A stretch of DNA of 64,000 nt, from assembly GCA_035771175.1 (NCBI GenBank), contig CM069597.1, positions 13,489,001-13,553,000 of the forward strand, read 5' to 3'. Source of the stretch: Paratinospora sagittata. Lineage: Eukaryota; Streptophyta; Magnoliopsida; Ranunculales; Menispermaceae. The position numbers and the translations under genes are program-made. Under the pieces are notes generated by a model, which had not been told where the DNA came from, did no database searches, and saw only the letters and a list, made by a program, of their open reading frames with translations. The first letter of the stretch is position 1; the number at the start of each line of letters is the position of its first letter. Below, piece by piece: positions 45,186 through 56,358 of this stretch.

Positions 45186-46545
45186 TGTCACACCCCGCCC
45201 GGACGCGCCTAAACCGGCGGGACACTCAGGGACGGGGCACGAATGCATTATAACAATAACTGAGTACGCGAAAACACGATTAACTACAAGTCTGATTTCA
45301 TTAATTTTAGAATACGTTTGTACATGAAATAGTTAAGGGAACATTCTCCAAAAATCCCCAATGAATAATACAAAGGGTACTAAATGTGGGCCCAAAAACC
45401 TGCACCCAATCCACCCTAATCTCCTGTGAAAAATTGGATAACAACGGGGTGAGCTACACGCTCAGTGGGTAAAATAGTTCTTGAATATAACAATTAATAA
45501 AACAAACTTCATAATCAAATATCTTAAATACACATCAGAGCATCATAATCAATCCAACATGTATATATGAATGACACCGTCTCTGGTATTGGTTTGATGA
45601 TTGTACATCGCCTGAGTTCATGTACAGATGTCCCTCCCTTGGAGCAGCCGAGTTCTCATTGTACGTCCCTCCTCAGGAACGATGCTCTGGATTCAAGTAC
45701 AGATGTCCCTCCCCAGGAGTAACCAGGTTCTCATTGTACGTTCCTCTCCAGAGAAATATAATGAATAGCGAGCATTGCTTCTAACTATTCTATGAATCAT
45801 AAATCACATACGTCCCTAGGTGGTGCTATGTAATATGCCAATGCATGAACTGGTCTGGTCTTTACTTAACATTTAGACAGGATTTGGCAACGTCTGGTGA
45901 TCCTTATCAGGGTCGGTATCACTACGTGCAAGGTTAGGACATTCAATATTACTTGTATAAGCTGATAGCTTTCAAATAAGACCAACCATATCAGTCTTCA
46001 GTTGAGAGGTGAGACACGAGGTCTACTTAAATACCAATTGTGTACAGCACCACGCTACCTCCCGTTCACTATTTAAAGTTACTGAGGACAATAATGAGTC
46101 TGGTTGAGCCAGATTGACCACTAATTCGGCATAACAACAGTGTAATACATGAACTCCAAATATACAAGCATAAGTATGATAAGTATAAACATTATACGCA
46201 ATAATGCAGTGTAAATGAATAGTAGACATAATGATAAATGAATGTAAACTTTATTAAAAGTTATAAGACACACAAACCTATGTTTCGTTCCCAACTTTCA
46301 GATAAAAACTCCTTTGAAAACTAGTGCCTTCCCTAGGGCAGAATTGCGTTGCACCGCACAGAGAGTATCAAAAGAAAAGACAAAAACTTAAAATGAGTGA
46401 AAGGGAGAAGGAAAATCACAAAGAGAAGTGATTTTGGTGTGAGAAATAAGGAGGGGATGGGGGTTCCTTAAATAGGAAAAATAGGGCCTGAAGGTTTGGG
46501 CAGGTGCCAGAAATTTTTTTTTTTGTGCAAACTTAGGGTATTACA
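45186..46545 (-). repeat. 3' LTR of B2
   Basis: On the minus strand it starts TGTAATACCC at 46545 and ends GGGGTGTGACA at 45186. PPT TTTTAAGGGGGGTAGAG lies just upstream (46546-46562). The palindrome array is almost absent here (only 'ggcctgaaggtttgggc' near 46485), unlike in the 5' LTR. 1360 bp. Confidence 0.93.
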
Positions 46546-46579
46546 CTCTACCCCCCTTAAAAGAGTTTTGCCCTCGAAA

Positions 46580-47092
46580 TCAGTCCAAGTAGTCATGATG
46601 GCTATCTGCATGAGATTCACTGTCGTCGTCATCGTTTGCTAGCTTAGGGTAGTGCCTGTATGGTCCCTGAATGGTACTGTGGCCGGTGGAATCCTCAACA
46701 TCATGAAACCATGGAGAGCAAACGGAGTCGGATTCGTCCTCAGAAGGTTCCAACCTTTGCTTAACAGATGGTGGTGTAGGGCGCTGGTTGTATCGTTTAA
46801 AGGAAGGTAGGTTGAGCGGTGGGATGCTTTTTTGTGTTGTTGTTTGAACCTGGCCGCCTAGCAATTTTGGTAGAAGATCCTGCCAAGATGAGGGCACGAG
46901 ATTGTTTTGGGCAAAATTGTTAAGAAAAAGGCATGCACGCTCTAGCGATAAGGATCGCTGTCTGTATGGTGATGGAGTTGGTGATGCAAAGTAGTTGTGA
47001 CGTGATTTAGATCCTGGAGGAGTCGCCACAGGTTGCCAAGGAGGCAATTGCGTGTGTGCATTACTATATTCGTCGATATTATTTTCAGACAT
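46580..47092 (-). CDS. B2 3' ORF (post-pol), intact, unknown function
   Basis: Open from the ATG at 47092 (MSENNIDEYSNAHTQLPPW; an ATG six bases upstream lies in the predicted splice site CTATGCAG) to the stop at 46580, 170 residues. Starts about 95 bases after the pol stop and ends just before the PPT. Rich in P, S, Q, D and H; the middle holds NNLVPSSWQDLLPKLLGG and PPSVKQRLEPSEDESDS, then CSPWFHDVEDS and an acidic end DDDDSESHADSHHDYLD. No transmembrane helix, signal or zinc motif. It is the only undamaged ORF of B2, although every other domain is broken, and it is co-linear with the B1 copy. Function unknown; position is env-like. Confidence 0.65.
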   Translation of the reverse strand: MSENNIDEYSNAHTQLPPWQPVATPPGSKSRHNYFASPTPSPYRQRSLSLERACLFLNNFAQNNLVPSSWQDLLPKLLGGQVQTTTQKSIPPLNLPSFKRYNQRPTPPSVKQRLEPSEDESDSVCSPWFHDVEDSTGHSTIQGPYRHYPKLANDDDDSESHADSHHDYLD

Positions 47093-47188
47093 CTGCATAG
47101 TTATTCAAGTGAAACGATGTATTAAGATATTTGTAACCAAAGTTCCATCATTTTATTGATAAGTGAAATAGTACAATGTATCACATCA

Positions 47189-49696
47189 TCAGTTATTACT
47201 AGAAAACAATTCAAGGTATTTCTGTTTAATTGTTGCTTCTAGTTCCCATGTTGCTTCCTCTACTCCGTGGTAATCCCAAAGCACCTTCACAAGTGGTATG
47301 CTACGTCGCCTTAGTTCTTGAGTTTTTCTATCCATCATCTGTATCGCTCTCTCTTGATACCTATTCCCTTCCTCAACCTGAACCTCGACCAGAGGGATGA
47401 AATGCGAAGGATCAAGATGATACTTTCGAAGCATGGATACGTGAAAACATCATGAACCTTAGACATGGACAATGGAAGGGACAGACGATAAGCAAGTTTG
47501 CCAATACGTTCAATGATCTGAAATGGACCGATATACCATGGGGAAAGCTTTCCTTTGATCCCAAAGCGTTTAACACCTCTTGTAGGCTGAACTTTTAGAA
47601 AAACCAAGTCCCCCTTATCAAATTCAAGTGGCTGCCTCCGCTTGTCAGCATAGCTCTTCTGTCGACTCTGTTCAACACGAAGTCGCTCCTTTACTAGTGT
47701 GATCTTCTCAGAAGTCTCTTGAACTACTTCAGGGCCCAACTGTGGTCGATCTGCCATATCTAACCAGCACATAGGAAATCTGCAAGGGCGACCATAAGGA
47801 GCCTTGTACGGTGCCATGCCGATACTAGTTTGGTAGTTGTTGTTGTATTCAAACTCAGCTAAATGTAAGTACTTTGCCCATCCGTTATTAAAGTCCAAAA
47901 TGCAGCACCGTAACATGTCTTCCAAGATTTGGATAAAACTCTCTGACTGCCCATCAGTCAGAGGGTGAAAGGTTGTGCTCATGGTGATCTTAGAGCTCAT
48001 TCTACTCTGGAAACTTTGCCAAGACTTTGATGTGAATCGAGGGTCTCGATCAGAGACGATCGTGAGTGTTATTCCATGAAGGCGTACGATCTCTCTTTCA
48101 TAGAGTTTGGCAAGCTTGGCGGGGTTATCCGTGAACTTTATGGGCAAGAAGTGTGCAGACTTTGTAAGTTTATCAATGATAATCAAGATAGCATCTTGCC
48201 CTTTATTATTGCGATGTTCTCCCACTTCCATTCTCCAATAGGTAACGACTGGAGAAGTCCAGAGGGAAGTGTTCGTTCTGCCTTAACTTGCCAGCAAACG
48301 AGACATCGAGCAATGAAGTGTGCAATCGCCTTCTTCATTCTAGAAAACCAGAATTGTCGCTTGACATCCTTGTACATCTTGTCACCCCTAGGATGCATAG
48401 CGAACCTCGAATAGTGCGTCTCAGTGAGCACTTCTTTCCGAACCTCAAGATCGTTTGGTAGACAGAGACATTTTTTTATAGAAAATGGGGTAGCCAACTT
48501 CCCCATTTCGAAGTTAAGAGCGCAAGCAACATAAGATTTTCTACTCAGGGCATCAGCCACAACATTGGCCTTACCAGGATGGTACTGGAGTTAAAAGTCA
48601 TAATCTTTCAAGAATTCTAACCATCGTCTTTGGCAGAGGTTTACGTCTTTCTGGGTGTAGATGTACTTAAGACTCTTGTGATCCGAGAAGACCTCAAACC
48701 GTTCATCGTATAGGTAATGACGCCATAACTTCAGTGCAAATACGACAGCTGCAAGTTCCAAGTCATGTGTTGGGTAATTACCCTTATGAATCTTCAGTTG
48801 CCTCGAGGCATATGCAACAACTTGGCCTTCTTGCATTAGTACGGCACCTAAGCCTTACAGAGAGACGTCGGTGTATAGTCAAAATCCAAGTGCATTTCTT
48901 GGAGTGATTAGTACTGGTGCCGTCGTGAAGCGCTTCTTTAATTCCTGAAATAATGTTTCACAGGTGGGATTCTAGATGAATCGGACGTCTTTCCGAGTGA
49001 GCTTTGTCATAGGTTCAACAATCTTTGAGAAGTCCTTGATGAAGCGTCTGTAATAGCCAGCAAAACCAAGAAAACTCCTAATCTGAGTAATAGTGGTAGG
49101 CTGCTTCCAGTTTAAAACCGCTTCAACCTTAGAAGGATCCACCTCAATGCCATTGCCTGAAACCACATGGCCTAGGAATTGAACTCGCTTCGCCCAAAAT
49201 TCGCACTTACTCAACCTTGCATACAACTAGTGGCTTCTTAAGGTCTGGAGGACTATCCTCAGGTGTATCTTATGGTCTTCCTCGATTGAGGAATATATCA
49301 AGATATTGTCCACAAATCGGTCTAAGTATAACCTAAAGATGCGGTTCATCAAATCCATGAATGTTGCAGGTGCATTTGTTAGATCGAACGGCATGACCAA
49401 GAACTCGTAGTGACCGTAGCGAGTTCTGAATGTCGTTTTGGTAATGTCTAACTCTCGGATCCGGAGTTGGTGATAATCGAATCGTAAATCAAACTTAAAA
49501 AAGTATTTGGCATCTCTAAGTTGGTCGAACAAGTCATCGATCCTATGTAACGGGTATTTGTTCTTAATGGTGACGTTATTCAGCTTGCGATAGTCGATGC
49601 AAAGTCGTAATGAACCATCCTTTTTGCGAACAAACAGAACTGGAGCGCCGCAGGGTGATGAACTTTTTCTGATGAAGCTATTACTCTCTAATTCTG
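47189..49696 (-). pseudogene. B2 pol: RT, RNase H, integrase, chromodomain-like end
   Basis: Starts inside RT after the deletion ([20 protein letters not shown]), then [36 protein letters not shown] and [18 protein letters not shown]. The catalytic box reads FVDN (49305-49316), so the second Asp is lost. RNase [21 protein letters not shown] and [13 protein letters not shown]. Integrase: HYSRFAMHPRGDKM with CLVCWQ; the segment with the first catalytic Asp (MDFVTALP in B1) is deleted near 48207-48230; VSDRDPRFTSKSW and the Glu in GQSESFIQIL remain. The end reads RRSIPLVKVLWDYHGVEEAT. Stop at 47189-47191. Stops and frameshifts occur near 48594, 48854 and 47445. Confidence 0.9.
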
Positions 49697-50641
49697 AACA
49701 GGGGTTGGGAGGGTTAGGTTTTGATTACAGTAGGGCTTCTTCTGGTTGCCCTACTGCGAGCCCTGTTGGGAAAACGTTGCAGGCCATTTTCCCCTATTTA
49801 GTCTCTGCTCCTGCACAATCTTTTTCTGCTCAAAGCTCATGGCTTTGTCAACGACCTCTCTGCAAATCTTGCGATCCAAGATCGACAAGGCTTGTCGAAT
49901 GTCAGGACGAAGGCCATTATAGAATTTCTCGGTCTTATCTTGCTCTGTTGAGATGGTGGAGAGAGAGTAGACCGATAATTCTTTAAATTTGCCAGCATAC
50001 TCCCTGACTGTCATGTCACCTTGGTATAGCTTGGCGAACTCCTGGCGCTTCTGCCTCTTCACAGCGCCAGGGAAGTACTCATCAATAAACAATGACTTGA
50101 ACTGTTGCCAAGTCATGTCCGTGGTGTTGACCCTTGGGTCCTCCTTTACTGTTATCCACCATGTATTTGCTCCACCAATAAGTTGGTAGGACGCAAGTAG
50201 AATATTTCGAGCCTCATCGACTTCCATTCAATTGAGAGTCTTCTTTGACTCATCTAGCCATTTCTGCACCTCTTCAGCATCAATGGTGCCAGCAAAAGTA
50301 AGAGGTTATAGCCTCTTGTACTTCGTAATCTGGTCGGTTTGAGTCTCCGACCCAGATCTCACAGGTGCCTGAACAGTGACAACCTGATTGGCCGCGGTCT
50401 CACGAATGGCAGTTTGAACGGTTACTTTCAGCGCCTCTATAAATTCGACAAAAAAGACTTCCACACTCGAAGGCATGGCAAAGGATGTCGGTTGGGGTGG
50501 CACTGCCTGCCCAGACATAGTGGCAGTGTCGGGTGCGGCTTGCGCTATCGTCGGAGGCGACAGTTCCTGGTTCTGAATCTCAGGAGGTGCCTCCTCTGCT
50601 GGACGGAAAGTACGTGGCCTTCCTCTCTTCCTGGTTTGCAT
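49697..50641 (-). pseudogene. B2 gag, truncated at the C-terminus
   Basis: The ATG at 50641 opens MQTRKRGRPRTFRPAEEAPP, eight bases after the conserved acceptor AG (50649-50650). The gag domain: KYKRL, stop, then PLTFAGTIDAEEVQKWLDES, YQLIGGANTWWITVKEDPRV, IDEYFPGAVKRQKRQEFAKL and YAGKFKELSVYSLSTIS. In-frame stops lie near 50308 and 50229, and TGA near 49749. The G/R-rich tail, knuckle, protease and RT start are deleted; the sequence jumps to RT at about 49697, where both sides share 'gaat(t)agag'. Confidence 0.88.
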
Positions 50642-50699
50642 TTTCTCACTGGCAAGAAGAAAATAAAACCTTGATTTAGGAACTGTAGCCAAGTATAAT

Positions 50700-51558
50700 G
50701 TTATGGTATTCTCAGCAACAAATTCGAGAGTAATGCAATATAAAAACCACCTATCTTTCTAAGTATAGTGTAAGGTTTTTTGTTGAGGAATCAAAGAATC
50801 TTTTGCGCCTCGTATGTTTGGCCATGGTGTAAAACAAGGTTAGAATGTTTATATAATAAGTATAAAACTTTGCAAGTATTTCAAATGTTTTGGTTCTGGT
50901 TTTTTTTTTGTGAACATTCATACATATATATTTCATTGAAAATCCATACGAGTCATAAAAATTCTAAGATTTGCCTCGGTAAATATCCTGATCTAACGTT
51001 CAATCGCAATCTTATGTATTCAAACTCTTTCGCTTAGTCTTTTTGACTATTATCCAAATTCGTGTGTCCCATACCACATGAATTTGGTAATAAGGGTGTC
51101 AACCAAGTTAAGTTGTATGAACATGGTTTCTATAAAACATCGGCTGAATAGTAGTTCACTAATAGTATCGTCCAAGTTTACTCGTCCCATACCGTGTAAA
51201 CTTAGTGATAATGTTAGTAATGCAACTTTCTGCAAATGTTTCTTTTCATACAAGGTCGTGGGTTTTCTTACTTCCACATTTTATTTAGTATCCTCCAATT
51301 TTGTTGTGTCCCATACCACTCCAAAGTTAGTGATACAAAAGAAAGAATGGTTGTAAGTTGGCCCACCAAAGATAGTCTTAAACAAAACATTTTCATTCAT
51401 ATATAAAATAAATTTTACAATGTCAGTGATCATTCTTGATTTTCCTGCCTACTACCACTCATTTTAGACCTCCCGCTAGGTACAGAAAGACTACTAGAAG
51501 AAGGTTGATAATTTACTCATTGTTCTTCGACATTTTGCATACGTGTTAACAAAGCATT
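50700..51558 (-). other. Non-coding spacer between ORF1 and gag of B2
   Basis: No gene recognised. It contains three copies of a 'gtcccataccac' or 'gtcccataccgtg' motif (51066, 51184, 51309), each following 'aattcgtgtg'-like or 'tttactc'-like sequence and about 120 bp apart. B1 lacks most of this spacer. It may hold the intron(s) that would bring gag close to a splice acceptor. Confidence 0.5.
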
Positions 51559-53025
51559 TTAAGTCTCCTCCATCTGAGCAATACTAGCTACAATCACATT
51601 TAACTGCTTGAATGGGTTAGTCGATTGCCCCATCGATGGTTGATGGGTCGACTGTCCCATAGGTGGAAAGTAGGCCGTAGGCATTGGTGGAAAGTATTGG
51701 CCGTACGGTTGACTCATAGGTGTGGGGTAGTATTTTTGATTGTACGAGGATTCCCTAATTGGAACCCCTTGGACATTTGGATATGCTTGGGTTGAAAAGT
51801 CTTGAAACAATGGGCTCATTAGGATATCCTGTCTTCCACAATTTAGTGTCGCACAATTCTGTTGTTGTTGGTTTCGCAAGAACTTGTGGAACTGGCCGAT
51901 ACGGTACCTTAGGAGTTGGAAACCTTTGGTACGTAGTATTGCCTTGAGTTGGCATGTTCTAGGAAGGTGGATTTGCTAGAACTCTTTGCCATCCTAATTT
52001 GGTTGAGGTTGATTTAGGTTGGCAAAGAAATCTTCCTCAGAGAATAGGTGATCGGTTTGACAATTATTCGGGGTTGGGTTTGACGTAGGGTTCTGGTTTT
52101 GCTCGTTATTTGGTACCTCCCTAACAGGAATCTTGCGCCAAATTTTTCTGTGACAACGTCCATTTTTGTCTCTAATTCGTTGGCCATTTCCTCCTAACAT
52201 CGCGCTGAATACTTCCTCGTTAGTCACCCCTCCACTTGTGACAAACGTCTTGAAGATTGAGGATGTTGTAACCGCCTCAGTGATCAGCTTCGAAGACTCA
52301 TCAAAAGTGTTGACGTTTGCCTCGTATAGCATCCTCATGACCAAGACTCCGTAGCCGAGGAATTGCTTTCTTAAAGGGTTTTGAATCACCCGCAACATTT
52401 GTTGGATGATGATGTGAGGTAGGGAGACCTTAATTTTCTTCTCTATGCAGTATAGCACAAGAAGTTGAGCCCTTGACATAGCACTTCTAGTCACCTTTTC
52501 TGGTAAGATGTTGCCGAATAGGATCTTTCCAAGACCGGCAAGAGGTGGTTTAAGCAGAATGTTAGGGAGGTGGGCGTACGTCAATTTGGTGTATGGCTTT
52601 TTGGCGAGGGAATTGAACAACGATTCTTTGGACTCCGCGATCTCTGCAACTGTCTGGGGTTCGTGTGGATCAATGATTCTATCTTCAATCGGGATCTCCA
52701 TAAGTCGCGCAATAATTTTGGCGTTGATAGAAATCTTTGTTCCCCTGACTGTTGTCTCCAAAACAAGGTTGATCCCATCTTCTTGAAGTCCTACGCAATT
52801 CATGGCTTCGTAGAAGGATTTCACCAAGTTGTAAGAGACGTAACCCTCAACTTTTGTTATGTTCAACTACCCCGGTGTTGCGAGTTTTTTGTGAAGGATC
52901 GGACGGAGGCGAATATCTCTATTATCGATACCCCTCATAGTCATAACCTCCTTTTCGAACAATTCCTTGAGCCTGGTGGAAATTGGTTCCTGACTACTGG
53001 AAGTCGTTCCTTCACTTGAGGCCAT
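51559..53025 (-). pseudogene. B2 extra ORF1 (plant 'transposon protein'-like domain)
   Basis: The ATG at 53025 opens MASSEGTTSSSQEPISTRLK, eight bases after the acceptor AG at 53033-53034. W to TAG at 52864-52866; the rest of the domain is open to 51994: GTKISINAKIIARLMEIPIE, then MSRAQLLVLYCIEKKIKVSL and LGYGVLVMRMLYEANVNTFD. The C-terminal half is N/P/Q-rich and ends in a PxGQxxxP-type repeat (FPPMGQSTHQPSMGQSTN) with the final QLNVIVASIAQMEET at 51559. Full length would be about 490 residues. It is distinct from gag, which has its own domain downstream. Stops at 51992 and a frameshift near 51860. Confidence 0.65.
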
Positions 53026-53412
53026 TATCTTGCTGAAAGGAAAATAAACTTGTGAAAGGCACAAAATATATTCCTAACATTTTTAAGATTTATGCCTTGT
53101 CCGTTGGACAATATTTTCTATTTTTTTCTCTTGATGTTTATGCCATCATTTAATCCAAATTTTTCATTAGCAATATGATATATATATATCTCATATATAC
53201 ATAGATATATAGATATATATATTCAATCATAACTATATATATATTTGAATCTAAACTATATAAAAACTATATAGTTTTCTAGATATATATTTAATATAAA
53301 TCTCAACTATATATAATTCATATATATATATATAGTTCTAGAGATATATATATATCTAATAAATAATCTCTTCCCCTAATTTGGTGAACTTGGGCGGGCC
53401 GTGAACTTTACT

Positions 53413-53424
53413 CTCTAATACCAT
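53413..53424 (-). other. Mutated primer-binding site of B2
   Basis: The minus strand reads TGGTATTAGAGA, five bases after the 5' LTR end at 53429; B1 has TGGTATCAGAGC. C to T and C to A changes. Confidence 0.8.
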
Positions 53425-53428
53425 TAAA

Positions 53429-54833
53429 TGTCACACCCCGCCCAGATGAGCCTAAACCTGCCGGACACTAACGGACGGGGGCGCAAATGCATTATAACAA
53501 TAACTGAGTACGCGAAAACACGATTAACTACAAGTCTGATTTCATTAATTTCATAATATATTTGTACATGAAATAGTTAAGGGAACATTCTCCCAAACTT
53601 CCCAATGAATAATACAAAGGGTACAAAATGTGGGCCCAAAAACCTGCACCCAGTCCACCCTAATCTCCTGTGAAAAATTGGATAACAACGGGGTGAGCTA
53701 CACATTTAGTGGGTAAAATAGTTCGTGAATATAACAATTAATAAAGAAAACTTCATAATCAAATAACTTAAATACACATCAGAGCATCATAATCAATCCA
53801 ACATGTATGTATGCATGACACCGTCTCGTATTGGTTTGATGATTGTACATCGCCTCAGTTCACGTACAGATGTCCCTCCCCAGGAGTAGCCGGGTTCTCA
53901 TTGTACATCCCTCCTCAGGAACGAGGCTTTGGATTCACGTACAAACGTCCCTCCCCAGGAGTATCCAGGTTCTCATTGTACGTCCCTCTCCAGAGAAATA
54001 TAATGAATAGCAAGCATTGCTTCTAACTATTCTATGAATCATAAACCAGATACGTCCCTAGGTGGTGCTATGTATGATGCCAATGCATGAACTGGTCTGG
54101 TCTTTACTTAACATTTAGACAGGATTTGGTAACGTCTGGCGATCCTTATCAGGGTCGGTATCACTACGTGCAAGGTTAGGACATTCAATATTACTTGTAT
54201 AAGCTGATAGCTTTCAAATAAGACCAACCAGATCAGTCTCCAGTTGAGAGGTGAGACACGACATCTACTTAAATACCAATCGTCTAGAGCAGCACGCTGT
54301 CTCCCGTTCACTATTTAAAGTTTCTGAGGACAAGACTGAGTCTGGTTGAGCCAGATTGACCAGTAATCCGGCATAACAGCAGTGTAATACATGAACTCCA
54401 AATATACAGGCATAAGTATGACAAGTATAAACATTATACACAATAATGCAGTGTAAATGAATAGTAGACATAATGATAAATGAATGTAAACTTTAATAAA
54501 AGTTATAAGACACGAAAACCTATGTTTCGTTCCCCACCTTCAGATAAAGACTCCTTTGAAAACTGGCGTCTTCCCCCATGCAGAACTGCGTTGCACCGAA
54601 TAGAAAGTCTCGGAAAGAGAGTCTCAAAAGAGGAGACAAAAATTAAAATGAGTGAAAGAGAGAAGGAAAATCACAAGGAGAAGTGATTTTGGTGTGAGAA
54701 ATGAGGAGGGGGAGGGGTTCCTTAAATTGGAAAAATGGCGCCTGAAGGTTCGGGCATGCGCCTGGCGTTCGGGAGTTACGCCCGAACGTTCAAGTGCTCG
54801 AAATTTTTTTTTTGTGCAAACCTAGGTATTACA
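53429..54833 (-). repeat. 5' LTR of B2
   Basis: On the minus strand: TGTAATACCTAGG at 54833 to GGGGTGTGACA at 53429. Palindrome units at 54735-54800 (cccgaacgttcaagtgctcg, cctggcgttcgggagttacg in plus reading). The pair of units of about 77 bp with 'gagaacc' lies at 53855-53990. 1405 bp, slightly longer than the 3' LTR. Confidence 0.92.
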
Positions 54834-54838
54834 TAGAA

Positions 54839-55058
54839 GGTTCTACAACCTATCATAATCTATTCATACTGCCGAACATCTTCAAATGGTCATGGTCTTC
54901 AAGTAGATCTTTAATACGTTCGCCATGCATCATTAATTCTTTCAAACCTTCAAGTAAGATTAGATACGCCATGTATGCAGTATTTTCATAAACAGAATGT
55001 GGTTTGTAATCATCAAAATATCTTTCATATTAGGGACTTGAGGATAATTTGTTCTACA
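54839..55058 (-). repeat. 5' LTR of E2, proximal part (U3 start)
   Basis: The minus strand starts TGTAGAACAAATTATCC at 55058 and has the 'ttgatgattacaaaccac' hallmark near 55010. It continues the LTR interrupted by B2. It matches 38215-38432 of the 3' LTR closely. Confidence 0.9.
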
Positions 55059-55825
55059 TGCGCTACTAAACAATCAGCATCCTGATGAGTTACATTTGTG
55101 AGAGCGTTATTGGAACGTAAGCGTCCTGATTGATAAGTGACTCCAACATATGCACTATTCCTGACTCTTTTTTAAAATAGAATAACATAAGGGCGTTATT
55201 GAACTGTAAACGTCGTGATGCATGAAATACTTAAGTTCAATCAGCATGCTAATGTTCAATCAGCGTTCTGATAAGTTCATTTGGTTGAATCAATGAGGGC
55301 GCTACTCAAGATGTAAGCACCATGATAGGTAAGTGCATTTTCAACCTAGAACCTTATCAGCGTCCTAATGTGTCATAAGCGTCCTGACTTACCAAGTACA
55401 GGAGAGCGCTGTTGAGACATTAGCGTCCAGATTAATGCATCAGTGTCCTGATAGATGATTAAAAAATAGTTTTAACATTTTTCAACATTTTAAAGCTCGA
55501 TTAAACAAGATTAAACACTCAATGTTTAAAATCAAATCAAACGTTGAAAATTCATCAAGTGATTGATAAAATCAATGAAAAATACTTTGAGATCGAATCG
55601 ACTAAACCATGCAATCATGCACATTTGTTGAATCATATGATATGTCTTCGAATGATCTTAGTCTTCATTTTGATCTTGATAGCTTTTTCATCATGCATCA
55701 TCAAGTCTTCGGGTGAATCTTCTTGTGAAATTAGATGTGCAAGGCATATATCAGAATGTGGTTTGTAATCATCAAAATATATTCTCTCATCTAGGTCATG
55801 AGGGCAATTAGATTAACAATCTCCC
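55059..55825 (-). repeat. SIRE-like 3' LTR of E3, proximal part
   Basis: On the minus strand it starts TGTTAATCTAATTGCCC at 55825, next to a purine tract AAATGGGGAGAT (55826-55838). Hairpin and GCGTCCTGA repeats at 55070-55460. It joins 35317-36506 across E2. No coding sequence; a plus-strand ORF near 55544 is chance. Confidence 0.85.
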
Positions 55826-56358
55826 CATTTTTTGATGATTTCAAACACATTGCTAAAGGCTTTGAAGCAAGCTAAACAATTATATGAATGTATAGTAAAA
55901 ATGTCATGTGATACGAATGTTATGCAGTATAAACAATCTCCCCCTGACTTCATGGATAATTATGATGCTTCAAAAGATATTTTTCCCCCTTCAAAAGATA
56001 TTACTTCTCCCCTTTTTGAAAACATCAAAAAGAGTAAAGTATCAAGAATTTCTCCTCCTTCGTAGTGTGGTAAGCATCAAAATACCATAGGTCAGAGTTA
56101 GAGAACATTCCAAGCTCTCTTCTAATGTGAACAAACTGGTCTTTAGGTAAAGCTTTAGTGAGAATATCAGCTAGTTGTTTTTTGGTGCCAATGTGAGACA
56201 ATTTAACTTCTCCATTTTGCACATGATCCCGCAAAAAGTGATGTCTTATTTGAATATGCTTAGTTCAGGAGTGCAATACAAGATTCTTTGATATGTTAAT
56301 AGCACTAGTATTGTCACACAAAATTTTAGCACATTCTACAACAATTTGATAGTCCTGA
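55826..56358 (-). pseudogene. E3 RNase H C-terminal end and 3' tail
   Basis: On the minus strand, RNase H of a SIRE-like pol: ILCDNTSAINISKNLVLHS, stop (CGA or similar to TGA), TKHIQIRHHFLRDHVQNGEV, then QLADILTKALPKDQFVHIRR and ELGMFSNSDLWYF, ending near 56025. The upstream part is cut at the QDYQ motif (56358) by LTR F. 55839-56024 is the untranslated tail to the PPT. It matches E2 38433-38990 closely. Confidence 0.9.

Larger units (their letters stand above)
45186..54833 (-). mobile_element. Ty3/gypsy element B2 (Del/Tekay-like, three-ORF type), TSD TAGAA
   Basis: Complete 9648-bp minus-strand insertion flanked by tagaa at 45181-45185 and 54834-54838. Order on its own strand: 5' LTR, mutated PBS, AT-rich leader, ORF1, gag, pol, 3' ORF, PPT, 3' LTR. 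It is a sister of B1. It lacks gag tail, protease and RT start (single deletion near 49697) but keeps the RT segment that B1 lacks and an intact 3' ORF. Confidence 0.95.
36507..55058 (-). mobile_element. SIRE/Maximus-like Ty1/copia element E2, with element B2 nested in its 5' LTR
   Basis: Minus-strand element: 5' LTR (55058 to 54839 and 45185 to 43391), PBS, gag, protease, integrase, RT, RNase H, PPT, 3' LTR (38432 to 36507). The flanks are tacgt (36502-36506) and tgcgc (55059-55063): two transitions apart, and consistent with one CpG-containing TSD TGCGC because the host LTR repeat reads gagggcgctact. All internal domains are decayed but co-linear with E4. No env-like ORF lies between RNase H and the PPT. 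Confidence 0.9.

Noticed and set aside
46580..47092. B2 3' ORF as an envelope gene
   Set aside because: Position fits, but there is no signal peptide, transmembrane helix or cysteine pattern; the product is hydrophilic.
55544..55768. Plus-strand ORF with a hydrophobic segment
   Set aside because: It lies within LTR E3 on the antisense strand; the hydrophobic run is a chance reading of AT-rich U3.
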